NCBI GenBank assembly: GCA_037127315.1
Contig: JBBBDQ010000227.1
Location: 383,501 to 447,500, forward strand
Origin: Ascarosepion bandense
Taxonomy: Eukaryota > Mollusca > Cephalopoda > Sepiida > Sepiidae
DNA length: 64,000 nucleotides
Direction of reading: 5' to 3'
Below the pieces are notes generated by a model that ran no database searches, was not told the DNA's origin, and saw only the letters and a list, made by a program, of their open reading frames with translations. Both the position numbers and the translations under genes were made by a program. Below are positions 29,405 through 41,500 of this stretch, piece by piece (the first letter of the stretch is position 1; every line of letters starts with the position of its first letter).

Positions 29405-30385
29405 CCTCTACTGGTAGCAAGCTACCTGCATACGGACAGGCAACGATTTCAGCAGATTGACAAAGATAGAAAGAGGCGTCAGACAAGGATATGTCTTTTC
29501 ACCGGATCTGTTCAACTTGTGCAGTGAGAATATTTTGAGGACCATAAATGCTACACCAATATTTGTTATTGAACAACATAAGTTATGCAGATGACACAGT
29601 GTTGATTACAGACACTGAAAGAAAACTACAAGACCTCCTACAGAAGGTAGCTGTGGAGAGTGACAAAAAGACTACAAATTAACTGTAGGAAAACTGAATG
29701 CATGGTCAACAGCAAAAAGAGAAACCCAAAATGCTAAAAAAGGAGGGTGATACTAGAATCAAGCAAGTACAAAAATTTAAATGCCTAGGAAGTGTTCTAA
29801 CAGGAGATGGAATGTGCGACACAGAGATCCGGAGGTGAATTGGCATGGCGAAGGACGCATTCCAGAAACTGAGTAAAGTACTAAGACAGGAAAATTTCAT
29901 TAAAATTAAAGAAGAGAGTGCTAGATTGCTATGTGATGTCAATTCTTCAATACAGCAGTGAATGCTGGACAATATCATCGAAGATGAAAAACTTGAAGCA
30001 GCGGAAATGTGGTTCTACAGAAGGATGCTGCGGATATTATGGACCGAGCATGCGAGCCCAAATGAGTTGTTGGAAAGAATGGCAACCAAAAGAAAATTAA
30101 CACTGAGCATCAGGAAGAGATAACTGAAGTTCTTGGGACATGCAACGAGGAAGAAGGGCTTGGAGAACTTGATACTGACAGGCCAGATAAAAGGAAAAAG
30201 AGACAAAGGAAGGCAGCGTATAACATATATGAGTGGCCTGATCAGGTGGATGACGGAACGGGGGTTCCGTGGTGTAAAAGGAGAAAGCGTGCTAAGAGCC
30301 ACCAGAGGTAGGGAGACGTGGAAAGCCATAATCGCCTACGTCCTGAAAGGACAGGGCACATTGAAGAAGAAGAAGAAATTATTCT
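29405..30385 (+). pseudogene. LINE-B, longest copy, palm to tail
   Basis: Begins in the finger/palm region: KIERGVRQGYVFSPDLFN (motif B), then YADDTVLITDTERKLQDLL with catalytic YADD encoded from 29584. After a stretch with the KFKCLGSVLTGDGMC block come AKDAFQKLSKV, SILQYSSECWTISSKM, and RWMTERGFRGVKGESVLRA to TWKAIIAYVLKGQG. It ends at (GAA)n, 30364-30376. Several frameshifts and stops. Motif A and everything upstream are missing. Confidence 0.85.
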
Positions 30386-30564
30386 GGCACATTGACAGAT
30401 TAATGGGGCACTTTAAAAGAACCAAACTCACTCAAATAGAAATAACATGCAAGCAGAGGGTATCAGGATTTTTTGGGAGTGAGTTCATAAATCAAGATGA
30501 TAGTATCCTTTCAGTTGATTTCTACACTGACCATGTTCTAACAAACAGCTCAATGGGTAAAAAA
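30386..30564. other. unassigned
   Basis: Open on the plus strand to 30567 as an extension of the LINE-B frame; no independent feature. Confidence 0.3.
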
Positions 30565-30955
30565 TAAGTTGTATCTTTCAATGGTTCTAGTATAGTTTCA
30601 TCATCACCGAGCAAACAATGATTTGTCTCTGTTGTGTCGTGGTTCGTACCATGTGACATCCGATCGCCCGGATGTATACAAGACAATGTGCGTTTAGCAC
30701 GGAGAGTTGTCATTATCACGGACTTCTTGCAGTGGCACCTACTACTGAGAGAGACTGCAAATATTGTATATACCTCTTGGTTGTACCACTCTGGTAATAA
30801 AGTAGTTTAGCTACATTTCACTGTGTATCTCTTCATTCCACGATATAACAGTCTCTAGTCACGATAAGGATGCATGCTTTAAACATGTTTTGGATCTCAA
30901 GTTCACTCCAGATCACAAGTGGAACTCATATATACAATCTAGTGCTAAAAAATCT
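30565..30955 (+). pseudogene. CR1-type LINE remnant split by an LTR
   Basis: After the LTR, VLDLKFTPDHKWNSYIQSSA (30887-30947) matches the LGLTLSSDLKWKHYIESIAK region of LINE-A. Sequence before the LTR (TTTCATCATCACCGAGCA) resembles that before the related remnant at 39660. Too short to assign to a subfamily. Confidence 0.6.
30630..30850 (+). mobile_element. solo LTR, 221 bp
   Basis: Starts TGTTGTGTCGTGG and ends CCACGATATAACA, so the ends are near-perfect inverted repeats with TG...CA termini. The 5-bp target duplication GTCTC flanks it (30625-30629 and 30851-30855). A polyadenylation-like AATAAA lies at about 30797, giving plus orientation. No internal region, so it is a solo LTR from recombination. 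The end sequence is typical of Gypsy/Ty3 elements, but class is not proven. Confidence 0.9.
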
Positions 30956-31164
30956 TAAAAAAAATAAAACAACAAAAACAAAAACAAAAAACGTTTGGCT
31001 TATTTTATCACTCCATTCAGGAAGTACCTGATTCTTCCAATCTTACAAGAGTCAGAATAGACCAAAAACGGACTATTGCTCCCATATTAAAGTTAGAATT
31101 ACCCAATCCTTACTTTTCATTCCTGATAGAAATCAACATCGTTTACATGTTCTGGGATAGTTTT

Positions 31165-31745
31165 GATTTTGAGTTGTTTAACGGCATATCAACACCTATG
31201 GGTTATTTAATGGCAAAAAGGTAGGGTTTTAAGGTATTTTTTTAATGTTCGGTTATAGTTAGAAGGTTGATTTAGTCGGATTTTAATTAATTTTTTTTGT
31301 TTTTATACTTTTTTTATTTTAGAAAGCTGAAAATGTCTTCTAGTTTTGTACTAAAAATATTTTGCCGAGAATAATTTTTTCCTTCAAAAATGTGTTATGG
31401 TAATAATTTTTTTTTCAAAAATGTATTGTTGGTAATATTTTTTCATCAAAAATGTATATTTTTCTATAAAGTCTGTTTTTATGCATATATTTCTAGAAAA
31501 GTGCATTTTTATACTTTCATAGTGTTTTGATCTCAGTTTGGAGGTTAACTATTTGCCCATTGCTGGGACCCTAACAGGTGCTACCACTCCAGGTCAGGGT
31601 GGACCTGGGAAAAACAGTAATTAAGAGGTGGCCCCACGCTCCTCACAACCTTCCAATCAGAGGTCTTGCTGCCGGATGCAGTTTACCGTCATACCCAAGA
31701 CCACATGTTCTGGGAGAAGACTCATTCTCCACTCTGCATCCCCTT
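31165..31745 (+). repeat. dispersed repeat E
   Basis: The best-preserved copy: CATATCAACACCTATGGGTT start, three internal direct repeats with AAAAATGTATTGTTGGTAAT or similar (31380-31500), then GGGACCCTAACAGGTGCTAC, GGTCAGGGTGGACCTGGG and GTTTACCGTCATACCCAAGA at the end. Confidence 0.7.
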
Positions 31746-32239
31746 TCTCACGGACGGTTGCTAAGGATAAGAAAGGTAGATAACAATTAACCCTTGACTT
31801 GAAAACGTTAAAATCTTTGTGTTAAATGAACGGCCCACATTATAGTCTCTTCTATGAAATATTAATTCTAATGGGGAAAACGGTCTGAGTGGAACTTTTG
31901 GAATACGGTGGAACTTTCGGTGATGCAACTCTGGGAATGAAGCCTGACATGTATTAGGTGTAAAAGTCTGAATTGGTGGAACTAACGAAATGGAATTATC
32001 TGAACATTTGCCACCAAGATGCTGATAATGTTACGACAGATATACCCTCACTGTCATTGGAGAAAAGTCAGTGTATTGTCGGTGATGATGAAATGACACT
32101 GAAACTATTGAAAGATACAAGTTAGTTTTTCTCCATGCAGTCGTTAGATCAAGGTCACCTCATAATAATGACAGTGAAGGACAATAGACCCTGAAGTTAT
32201 TTTTCTGAACGTCTACTCGAATGGAACGTGACAAAAGTT
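31746..32239. other. no gene recognised
   Basis: Repeats of GGTGGAACT and TTTCGG-like words at 31880-31985; otherwise plain sequence. Confidence 0.3.
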
Positions 32240-33480
32240 TAAATTCGGCATTCCATGGGGGCGAGAGAGCGGCGCTTCACTTTCAGGATGCCTCAGGTGC
32301 CAGGAATCAAATTTAGCTTCTCCAAAGGCAACTCATTGCTTCGGGGACGGCCAGTTGTTGCTGGAGACTAGGGGTGGCCAAACATGCTCAATGTAAGAGT
32401 CACGTACAATAAACTTAAAATATTTTAAAATCTTAAGGCACAAAGTTTTCTTTGTAACACTTGCTGAACAGAAATGACTTTAATCGCTTTGCCTACCCGC
32501 TGTGATTGCCTTCAGCGCCGTAGAACAATGCCACATTCAAAAGCGGCCTTAAAATTAGAATGTGTGTTTTTCAATTATTCTGTTTCGTTCAAGTTAGTTA
32601 ATTTAACGACATTTAAATATTGTTGAGTTTATTTTATGTCTTATGTGAGAAAAATCACATCGTTTTAATAAGTAAATGGACACGGGTTCGATTTACACTA
32701 GATTAAAAATGGCAGACGAAATTCCAGTTAGTACTTGAGTATAAAAGTTTTATATATTGATTCCGTTTACATTGTTTAAAATTCGGTCCAAATACGGTAT
32801 TTTTCTAGCATAATACAAAACAGTTTTGAAGAAAAATTAAAGACAAAAGAGAGGTTCGTATTATAAACACATGCATTCTTTCTGAAATTTTTATCCATCT
32901 CAAAAATCTACTTATTTGAAACGACAAAATTGTAAATACACTCAGGTTAGCTCACAAGATAAAATTTGTTTATATTTTGATCTTCTTGTTATTTTGTAAA
33001 GTTTCATCTCTTCAGTCTTTAATGAAAGACAATTTTGTTTGTTTAATAAAAAACGCTATTACAAACGTAAGCGTATACCGTATTTCTTGTGTATAATACG
33101 AGAAATCTTAAACAAAATTAATGGCAAAACGGGAGAAAGTTCGTATTATGCACGAGAACACATATTTGGTTTACAATAGATAAGGTAAGGTTTATATTAC
33201 TGACAGAAAAAAAAAAAGATATATATTCTGTTTATATTGTGTCAAAAAGTAAGACATCATTCAATTTTATACTAGAATAAATTAGTACATTTTATTCTCG
33301 AGTGAAAAAAGGTAAAAATAAGTCAGATTATACCAGAGTTTGTTGCATGTATACGCCTGGAAAGATTTCCCCCTTGAGATAAGTCTTCCTTGGCTTTGTC
33401 TGCATAGGATACCGTCAGTGCATTCTAAGCACCGGCAACAAGACAAATATATATATATATATCTAACATTGTACTCATAT
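32240..33480 (-). repeat. dispersed repeat HI, copy 2
   Basis: Uninterrupted inverse of copy 1, about 1.2 kb. It shows that the two halves separated by LINE-A in copy 1 belong together: AGACATAAAATAAACTCAAC runs directly into the GATTTACACTAG part here (32600-32700). Contains two pairs of complementary CGTATTATACAC-type motifs. Confidence 0.7.
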
Positions 33481-33793
33481 GTAAATGACTGCCTAATCAG
33501 CATTAAATTAGTATATACATGACTATGCAGTAAAGATAGAGAAACTCTCGGTATTCGTGTATCGGGATCATTCCCCTGTTAATAATATTCGCTCATGCCC
33601 CAGAAAAACACCTCATCAGATAGTACTTCTTCTTTGGGAGGGGGCTGGTTTTATAAACAGTTGAAATGATAAAGTAAAAGTGTCATGGTGGTTTGAGAAT
33701 TTTCCACGGTATTGATCTTAAACTCACTTTAAACTCGACCTTTGTGACGTGAGTGACTTGCAGAGTTGCTAATTTGGTAAATATTTCGTAACT
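33481..33793. other. unassigned spacer
   Basis: AT-rich, no feature seen apart from a short GGGAGGGGGC near 33637. Confidence 0.3.
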
Positions 33794-34072
33794 ACTAGCA
33801 ATATAGCCCGGCGTTGCTCGGGTGTAATGAAAGATTTAAAACTAATCCATGGTCCTGAAGCTCAGACTCTTTAGACGTTGGCACGAAAGACTAAAAAGCA
33901 ATAGTTGTTTCCAGTTAAAGCGAAACCGTAGACTGAAAGAAAAATGAGTGGATGTAAGTCAAATTTTGATTTCCTGGTATCGATATTAAAGACGTTTTTT
34001 TCGTCGTAAACTGAATTTTGAAGGCCAAATAAGTCCTCTGAGTAAATGGTATCATAGCTGAGACTAAGAACT
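33794..34072 (-). mobile_element. Helitron-D, 3' part only
   Basis: The minus strand has the CCCGAGCAACGCCGGG hairpin and CTAG followed by T, but the copy stops at about 34072, losing the 5' two-thirds. Confidence 0.75.
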
Positions 34073-34682
34073 GAGTTGTTAGTTGTAACGGAATTAAAGT
34101 CATTTGTCGATACTTTTTTTTGAAGTCTGTTTACCAATTTTGAAGGAAATTCTCTTCGATTGACTGGTTTTCCGATCTCAGTTTCTCAAACTCAGAATAT
34201 TTGGCAGCCTGCTTTCAAACGAAGAACACATTCAATGACTGGTTCATTCACTTTTTAAGAACTGTTCATGAGCTTAGCTCACTATTGTTTTCCTAGGTGT
34301 TCTGTTTCTTTACTATTAACTGACATATAATTTCCTTTAACTGTCTTGGGTGTGCAATTGCTGATATTTTTATAATTGCCTCACAACCCGCAATTGCTAA
34401 GAAGAGATCAGTTATCTGATTTTCACCTCTAACTAATTTAAAATCCTTCAGTTTTTTTGCTCGAGCTTTAGCTACTAGACTCCTTAGCTACGTTTGAGTG
34501 TAATCATAATTATCAAGTAATTATTCATTCAGCTCCATCAATATCAGTGACGCCATTGTTGAGTAATGCTACTAACTAACGGGAAGTGCGATACACTTAA
34601 CTATCTCAATAGTATATCTTCACACTCAGCATGAGCAAAAGAAATTCACGGATTTGACAAACATAATTAGATAAATAAAATA
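34073..34682. other. no gene recognised
   Basis: Ordinary AT-rich sequence with no recognisable repeat. Confidence 0.3.
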
Positions 34683-34683
34683 A

Positions 34684-35012
34684 AATCTAAACTTATTTAT
34701 AACTTTATCTCTGTGTGTGTGTGTATGTGTGAGCGTGTGTGTGTGTGTGTGTCAGTTACCTATAGACTCCGAAACGGCTGAACCGATTTTCTTGAAAATT
34801 TACAGAGTTGTACTATAAGCGTCTGCGAGTGTTCTCGGCTAGGTTTTGTATCGAGGTACCCCCGATAAATATCGAAAATCGATAATCGAAAAAATCGGGT
34901 TATAGAAGGAGTGGTCCAATTTTAATCAAATTTGATACACTCATAGACAAAGACATAAGAAACGATATTCAGAAGTTTCAAGGTTGCAGTTTTACAATAG
35001 CGCAGAAAATCG

Positions 35013-35067
<55 letters not shown>

Positions 35068-35454
35068 CAAAGATGTTTGTGTGTGTGCCTGTTTATCTGC
35101 CTGTATATCCTGTATTTTTTCAGCCCTTTTATTTTAGTTTTTGTTTCAAGTTTGGCTCTAAGTATGTATAATTGTAGTTCTTAGTCTCAGCCATGATACC
35201 ATTTACTCAGAGGACTTATTTCGCCTTCAAAATTTAGTTTACTACGAAAAAAACTTATTTGATATCAATACCAGGAAATCAATATTTGACTTACATCCAT
35301 TCATTTTTCTTTCAGTCGACGGTTTCGCTTTAACTAGAAACAACTATAGCTTTTTAGTCTTTCGTGCCAGTGTCCAAAGTGTCTGAGCTCCAAGGCCATG
35401 GATTAGTTTTAAAGCTTTCATTACACCTGAGCAACGCCGGGCTACACTGCTAGT
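34684..35454 (+). mobile_element. Helitron-D
   Basis: Host A, then TCTAAACTTATTTATAA; ends GAGCAACGCCGGGCTACACT and GCTAG before host T. A (TG)n at 34711-34751 and a TA run of about 50 bp at 35014-35063 lie where other copies have shorter runs. Confidence 0.85.
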
Positions 35455-36010
35455 AAAGAAGCCAGAATTATCTAAAAATTCGTGAAACTTTTAATCCTTT
35501 CAAATGTCTTTAGTTTAATTCGTAACGTATATAAAAAAATGAAATGTTGGTAATATAGTAAGGTTTACAAAGCACAGCGTGGGGCTCTCAGTCAGCCTTA
35601 GGCGCCAACGGTTGATGGGTTTGATATTGGTACGTATCGGCTCTGCACTAAATGCCAAAGAGACATGTTTGTTCTGTGAGTTAAGATAGGATAATCTTTG
35701 TATTAGACAATACGGCATTTTACTTTCAAGGAATTCTAAGCATATCTTTCACTGCTATCCATTTTTAGATTTCAATTTTTGTTAATTAAAAAATGTTAGC
35801 ATTTTAGCCAAACCTGTTGTTCTTGTTTATAAGTCATTTTGGGTGAATTAGCTTTGAAGGTTTTCTTTCTGTCTCACTTGCTAAAAGTTCAGTTGGAACA
35901 AATAAAATTAGAAACAGTATGAAGAGTCATCTCGTAATCAGTATAATTCGTTTTTATCAGCAGTTTATTTGGTATTTAAAAATGGGAGAACTAATTTTAA
36001 AAGTAAGTCA
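35455..36010. other. no gene; partly related to 4.1 kb
   Basis: 35565-35610 shares short motifs with 4105-4165. No frame worth noting. Confidence 0.3.
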
Positions 36011-36053
36011 GTAAGATATTTCCTTCAGTAATTCGTATCGTAAAAAAAAGCAG

Positions 36054-36207
36054 GCGTTGCAGGGTCTGATCAGGTGGATGACGGAACGGGGGCTGCCAGG
36101 AGCAACAGGAGCAAATATACTAAGAGCCACAAGGGATAGGGAGACGTGGAGAACCATGGTCGCCTACGTCCTGAAGAGACGGCACATAGAAGAAGAAGAA
36201 GAAGAAG

Positions 36208-36236
<29 letters not shown>
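36054..36236 (+). mobile_element. LINE-B 3' end insertion with 42-bp target duplication
   Basis: Only the last 55 codons of LINE-B (LIRWMTERGLPGATGANILR to YVLKR) plus (GAA)15. The flanking GTAAGATATTTCCTTCAGT... is present at 36011-36053 and again at 36237-36278, differing by one substitution and one A. This fixes both ends and shows that the (GAA)n tail belongs to the element. Confidence 0.92.
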
Positions 36237-36242
<6 letters not shown>

Positions 36243-36278
36243 TATTTCCTTCAGTGATTCGTATCGTAAAAAAAGCAG

Positions 36279-36366
36279 ACAAAAATATTGTTAATGTCCT
36301 TGAAGTAAATTCATTTATTTAATTAACCTGCTTGTAATGAAATTTGAATGTGATAGTGAAGCGAGA

Positions 36367-36409
<43 letters not shown>

Positions 36410-36840
36410 GTGTGAGAGGGTAAAATTTAGCATAACATTATCGATTAATTAAAGGGCTTATAAACAAAACCATGCACTGACGTGGAAGGAATAAAAATAA
36501 TTGAAAGTGGTAAATAGAATGAAAAAAGAAAAACACACACACAAAAAAATTCATAAATTCTTTAGTTCTCTAAAGAAATAAATTATAAATGCTCATAACG
36601 TTGAATAACACAGACATGGCTTCTCTCAATAACGAGGAAATTTCTTTTTTTATTCTACTTTTCATATAGTTCCTTTTATTTTACCGATCGCTTATTTCAT
36701 TGCAAGTTTATATATATATATATATATAAGTTTCATTAAAGACGACTGATAAGGTACTGTGATTAAGCTTTTTATTCAATTTTTCTTGTGTTCGTAAGAG
36801 TAATTTCTTCCTGATCATAGAGTATGTAAAAACCGGCCAA
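36279..36840. other. AT-rich with (TA)n runs
   Basis: TA microsatellites at 36369-36406 and 36711-36728; nothing else recognised. Confidence 0.4.
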
Positions 36841-36882
36841 ATCTAAACTTATTTATAAATAGACCTTTGTCTGTGTGTGTGT

Positions 36883-36922
<40 letters not shown>

Positions 36923-37567
36923 GTTATCTATAGACTCCGAAACGGCTGAACCGATTTTTTGGAAAATTTACACAGTTCTACTTTGAGCGTCTGCGAGTGT
37001 TCTCGAGGTACCCCCGATAAATATCGAAAATCAATAATCGAAAAAATCGGGTTATAGAAGGAGTGGTCCGATTTTAATCAAATTTGATACACTCATAGAC
37101 AAAGACATAAGAAACGATATTCAGAAGTTTCAAGGTTGTAATTCTTACAATAGTGCAGAAAATCGATAATATATAAAAGGCAAGATGTTTGTGTGTGTGT
37201 CTGTTTATCTACCTGTACGTCTGTATATTTTCAGCCCTTTTATTTTAGTTTTTGTTTCAGGTTTGGCTCTCTAAGTAAGTATAATTGTAGTTCTTAGTCT
37301 CAGCCATGATACCATTTACTCAGAGGACTTATTTAGTCTTCAAAATTCACTTTACGATGAAAAAGTCTTATTTGATATCAATACCAGGAAATGAAAATTT
37401 GACTTACATCCATTCATTTTTCTTTCAGTCTACGGTTTCGTTTTAACTGGAAACAACTATTGCTTTTTAGTCTTTCGTGCCAACGTCCAAAGAGTCTGAG
37501 CTCCAGGACCATGGATTAGTTTTAAAGCTTTCATTACACCCGAGCAACGCCAGGCTATACTGCTAGT
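36841..37567 (+). mobile_element. Helitron-D
   Basis: Starts TCTAAACTTATTTATAA (after host A) and ends with the hairpin (one change: GCCAGG) and CTAG before T. (TG)n at 36870-36920. Confidence 0.85.
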
Positions 37568-37663
37568 GTTTTATAAAATCGAGAGATTTCGGCTTTTCTG
37601 GTAGTTATTTTCAAGGATGTTTTTTGTGTTTCAATTTTTTTAACTTAATGTGTAGATTAACTA

Positions 37664-37956
37664 TGTCAGTTATTTAAGTGCCATACGTGATACACGCTTG
37701 GGTGATCATGTCGCATGACTGACTAGATTTTTCCACAGTAGTTTGCCATTACATTTTACAGTAGACTAGTTGCCAACTAAATCGGTAGAAACAAATCTGT
37801 TCTACTATTTAACCCATATATAGAAGGAGAAGAGATGAATTAATACCTTTTCCAAGAGTATTTGAGTGTAAGTGAATGCAACGAATTTGACTGGAATTCG
37901 AACTCGGCTCACCGATTTCTCATTTGGAGCCAATATCCATTATATTACATCACAAA
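37664..37956 (-). mobile_element. SINE-1, old
   Basis: Reverse orientation, diverged, with the stem-like TCGAAAGAGA block deleted. Head near GATATCCACTG is mutated (AATATCCATTATATTACATC). Confidence 0.75.
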
Positions 37957-38334
37957 TCTAGTGCTGGGCTCAAATTCATGAAATCTCAGTGCCAAAGTAG
38001 AAAACTCATTAGAAGAATTAGCAACGTTTCATTTGTGGAATAGAATATAATTTCTGATTTCGAGCTGATCTGGACTGAAAGGAATTTTTTTTTTTTCAAA
38101 TATTTTCCAAAAACGGCCAGCACACTGTGTCCGTGTTCATAGGTGATTTTATTAAATGTTTTTTTTATTAGTAACGCTTTCATTATTTTTAGCATTTTCT
38201 TACACGTGTATGAAGCTGATATAATTGTATTTTCTACAAGTGTGTCTATGTAATCCTATCTTACCATATACACACTATGAACTGAAAAGAAATCACTAAT
38301 ACGAACAGAAGAGAAATTGAATAGAAAAGAGAGA
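37957..38334. other. no feature recognised
   Basis: AT-rich spacer; a 69-codon minus-strand frame has no motif. Confidence 0.3.
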
Positions 38335-38810
38335 GGGAAGTCACATCACGCCGGTGAGAAAGTGACTGAAGTCGAGATGCCAAGTTAGGATCTATTACAT
38401 TTCATAGCTTTGTTTTGTCGAGAATCTCATGATGAATAGCAGTTTTACCCGACGAGATATGGCAACTGTATTCAATGCACGGACGAATGGTAGATTTATA
38501 AATGTGCAATATGAATTCTATCAAGAAAATCTTTCTGGCCCGACACAGTGACTCAGTCTTTCTCGCAGTATAGATCTGATATATTCGTTCCGTTTCAGGT
38601 CGGTTGAGAAAGTGAGACGAAGAAGGTGCAATGTATCACTCTCCAGGAGACTAGCGTCATTCATTCCGATGGCAAGTAGGAACATTTCTCTATGGTGGTT
38701 AAAGAAGACCAGTTAAAGTTTGCAGGCATTAAAATTTACGAGCCATTTCCAGTCCATCACAGATTGGAGGTCTTCCTTGTGAGACGAGAGTAATCGGTAG
38801 GTGTAATCTT
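38335..38810 (-). pseudogene. LINE-A internal fragment
   Basis: Covers the RT thumb and post-palm part (equivalent to 9000-9480 of the young copy): GAAGTCACATCACGCCGGTG, ATTCAATGCACGGACGAATG and GTATCACTCTCCAGGAGA in order. Lacks both the 3' UTR and the palm. Confidence 0.75.
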
Positions 38811-38929
38811 AAGCATATAAGACATGCTGTTAACGATGTGTTGGTAGCAGGCACATAAAGCTACATGTTCTTCGATACATGGTAATAAAAAAAAGAGAGA
38901 AGAATGGAATAACGTCAAAAACTGAGAAC

Positions 38930-39575
38930 TCGAAAAAGACAGAAAATATGGCTATCAGCAAATGAAAAAGCCCAAGATTCGAACTACGAAGTGGAGATGT
39001 CAACATTAAACAAGGTCAGAAGTTTAAGTATCTGGGAAGTGTTTTAATAGTGGATAGGAAATGTGACGCAGAAATTCGAACTGGAATTGGATTAGCGGAA
39101 GATGTATTCAAAAATCTAAACAACGTACTAAGAAACAGGAAAATTTCGTTATAAACAAATCCCACCTATAAAAGAAAATGGCACGGAACTGATATGTAAT
39201 TTTAATCGTCTTATATGGCAGTGAATGCTGGTCAATCTGTTCGCGAATGAGAACTAACAACTCCAAAATTGTGATTCTGTAAAAGATGTTCTGAATTGCA
39301 TAGTTGAAATTCGTAGAAGATATCTCCAGGAAAATAAAAAAAAAGAACGCTTATAATCGGAATCAGAAAGAGACAGCTGAAATAACTTAGGCAGGTAAAG
39401 AAGGTTTGGAGAGTTTGACACTCACATGGCATATCAGAGCCAAGAGAATAAGAGTTTGGGTGAACGAGTGTGGGTGAATAGATAGCGGAACCGAGACAAA
39501 CGTCAACAGGAGGTTGTGAAGAGTCATGATCGCCCACGACCATAAAGGACCTGATAAGTAGAAGAAGAGACGTAT
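38930..39575 (+). pseudogene. LINE-B C-terminal fragment
   Basis: QKFKYLGSVLIVDRKCDAEI at 39030-39090, then AEDVFKNLNNVLRNR and further blocks to a short GAAGAAGAG tail. Multiple stops. Confidence 0.7.
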
Positions 39576-39639
39576 ATTTTGATAATGAAACAACTCTACC
39601 AGAGTTTTATATGTCTTAGAATTAATTGACTTAACCTTA

Positions 39640-40420
39640 TTCTAAGCCAAATACGTTTCATCCCATCATCACCGATCAGACCGTTATGGTGCCCTATCTA
39701 CATTGGAATGAGCTCTTCCTCCTTCATAAATACTAACCCGCGAGACTTTCTAGGAGGCAGTCGAGACGTGGTGCAACTTGACAGTTTGGACGGACACTTC
39801 TATCTGCTGATTAATTACTCTCTTAATTTGTTTTTTGTTCTGTGTTTCTAATACACTGGTTCAACCTAACGTTTTCTTTCCGTGTCTTTCTTCCTGGCCC
39901 TAATAGACCCCAAGACAGACCCCAAACGACCGTCAGTCACGATGAACGTATGTCCACTCGAAGAATATCCATAGCTTGAGAGACTGTTGGGACTTAACTC
40001 ATACCTCATCTCAAGTGGCACTCGCACGTACGATGTAGGTGAAACGCTTCTGTAAGTACCTGACTTTTCATGCTGTCCTGAAACTTTACATAAGCCAGAT
40101 CAATTCGAAAATTGCGCACAGGGTCGGAGCGGCCCAGTCCTCACTGTCTAGTTTCGATAACGTTGAAAAGCATCTCCGAATGACGAATTATTTTCCACCT
40201 TCCAACCCCTCCCTCTTACGGGTAGGATGCGACAAGCCTCACACTGCTCTATTGCTAATTCAATGGAAAGTGCTTTGACAGATGACATTCATTTGTTCTT
40301 CCAGTTCTAACCTTCACGACAAACCGCTGGTTTGTCAAGAATGTTTCCCAGATCAATACAATTTTAATCTGTTCAAATCTAAGGTTAACCGTTATCTTCC
40401 CTCCTATCAGTAAAAACTGT
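39640..40420 (+). pseudogene. CR1-type LINE 3' remnant
   Basis: The last codons read ECFPDQYNFNLFKSKVNRYL then PSYQ and a stop (40348-40411), matching CFPDGYDLQKFKSKVNTHL of LINE-A. Upstream, LTPHLKWHSH near 40002 matches the LSSDLKWKHY block. A segment at 39680-39925, absent from the related 30.6-kb remnant, lies between repeated GACCG words and could be a further insertion. Diverged subfamily. Confidence 0.55.
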
Positions 40421-40598
40421 CTCTTAACGTAACCATCTATCTCAAGTGACCCACGGGCCTTTTAAAGAGTGAACCTTAGTATTGATTAATATTTTACGAC
40501 TTATCAATCCTTTACAGGTTGTTTAAAGTCATAGAACACTTTTAGATTGTAAGAATTTGTTTTTGAGATAATAAGTTTAATTATGGAAGTATTACTAA
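40421..40598. other. unassigned spacer
   Basis: Short AT-rich stretch. Confidence 0.3.
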
Positions 40599-40983
40599 CT
40601 AGCAGTATAGCCCGGCGTTGCTCGGGTGTAATGAAAGCTTTAAAACTAATCCATGGTCCTGGAGCTCAGACTCTTTGGACGTTGGCACGAAAGACTAAAA
40701 AGCAACAGTTGTTTCTAGTTAAAATGAAACCGTAGACTGAAAGAAAAATGAATGGATGTAAGTCAAATTTTCATTTCCTGGTATCGATATCAAATAAGAT
40801 TTTTTCGTCGTAAAGTGAATTTTGAAGATTAAATAAGTCCTCTGAGTAAATGGTATCATGGCTGAGACTAAGAACTACAATTATACCTACTTAGAGCCAA
40901 ACCTGAAGCAAAAACTGAAATAAAAGGGCTGAAAATATACAGACGTACAAGCAGATAAACAGACACACACACAAACATCTTGC

Positions 40984-41021
<38 letters not shown>

Positions 41022-41282
41022 CGATTTTCCGCACTATTGTAAGAACTGCAACCTTGAAACTTCTGAATATCGTTTCTTATGTCTTTGTCTATGAGTGTAT
41101 TAAATTTGATTAAGAAGGGTCTCTCCTTCTATAACCCGATTTTTTCGATTATCGATTTTCGATATTTATCGGGTGTACCTCCACACAAAACCCAGCTAAG
41201 AACACTCGCATACGCTTATATTAGAACTGTGTAAATTTTCAAGAAAATCAGTTCAGCCGTTTCGGAGTCTATAGGTAACGGA

Positions 41283-41334
<52 letters not shown>

Positions 41335-41366
41335 CAAAGTGTTCCATTTGTAAATAAGCTTAGATT
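40599..41366 (-). mobile_element. Helitron-D
   Basis: Reverse orientation. CTAG plus CCCGGCGTTGCTCGGG at left; the 5' end TCTAAGCTTATTTAC at right, preceded by A. Contains a TA run (40986-41019) and (CA)24 at 41284-41331. Confidence 0.85.
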
Positions 41367-41500
41367 AATCAATAGATGGAGAAAAGGTTGTTCCATACCT
41401 TTTCCAAAGGTTATTTGCATGTAAATAAATATAATTAACTAAAATGAAATTGAAAATCGGTTCTCCAATTAACAATTTCGAGCGATTATCGATTACTTAG

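Noticed and set aside
39680..39925. Second solo LTR between GACCG words
   Set aside because: The segment is absent from the related LINE remnant and is probably an insertion, but its ends are not TG...CA and the repeat is only 5 bp, so no class is claimed.
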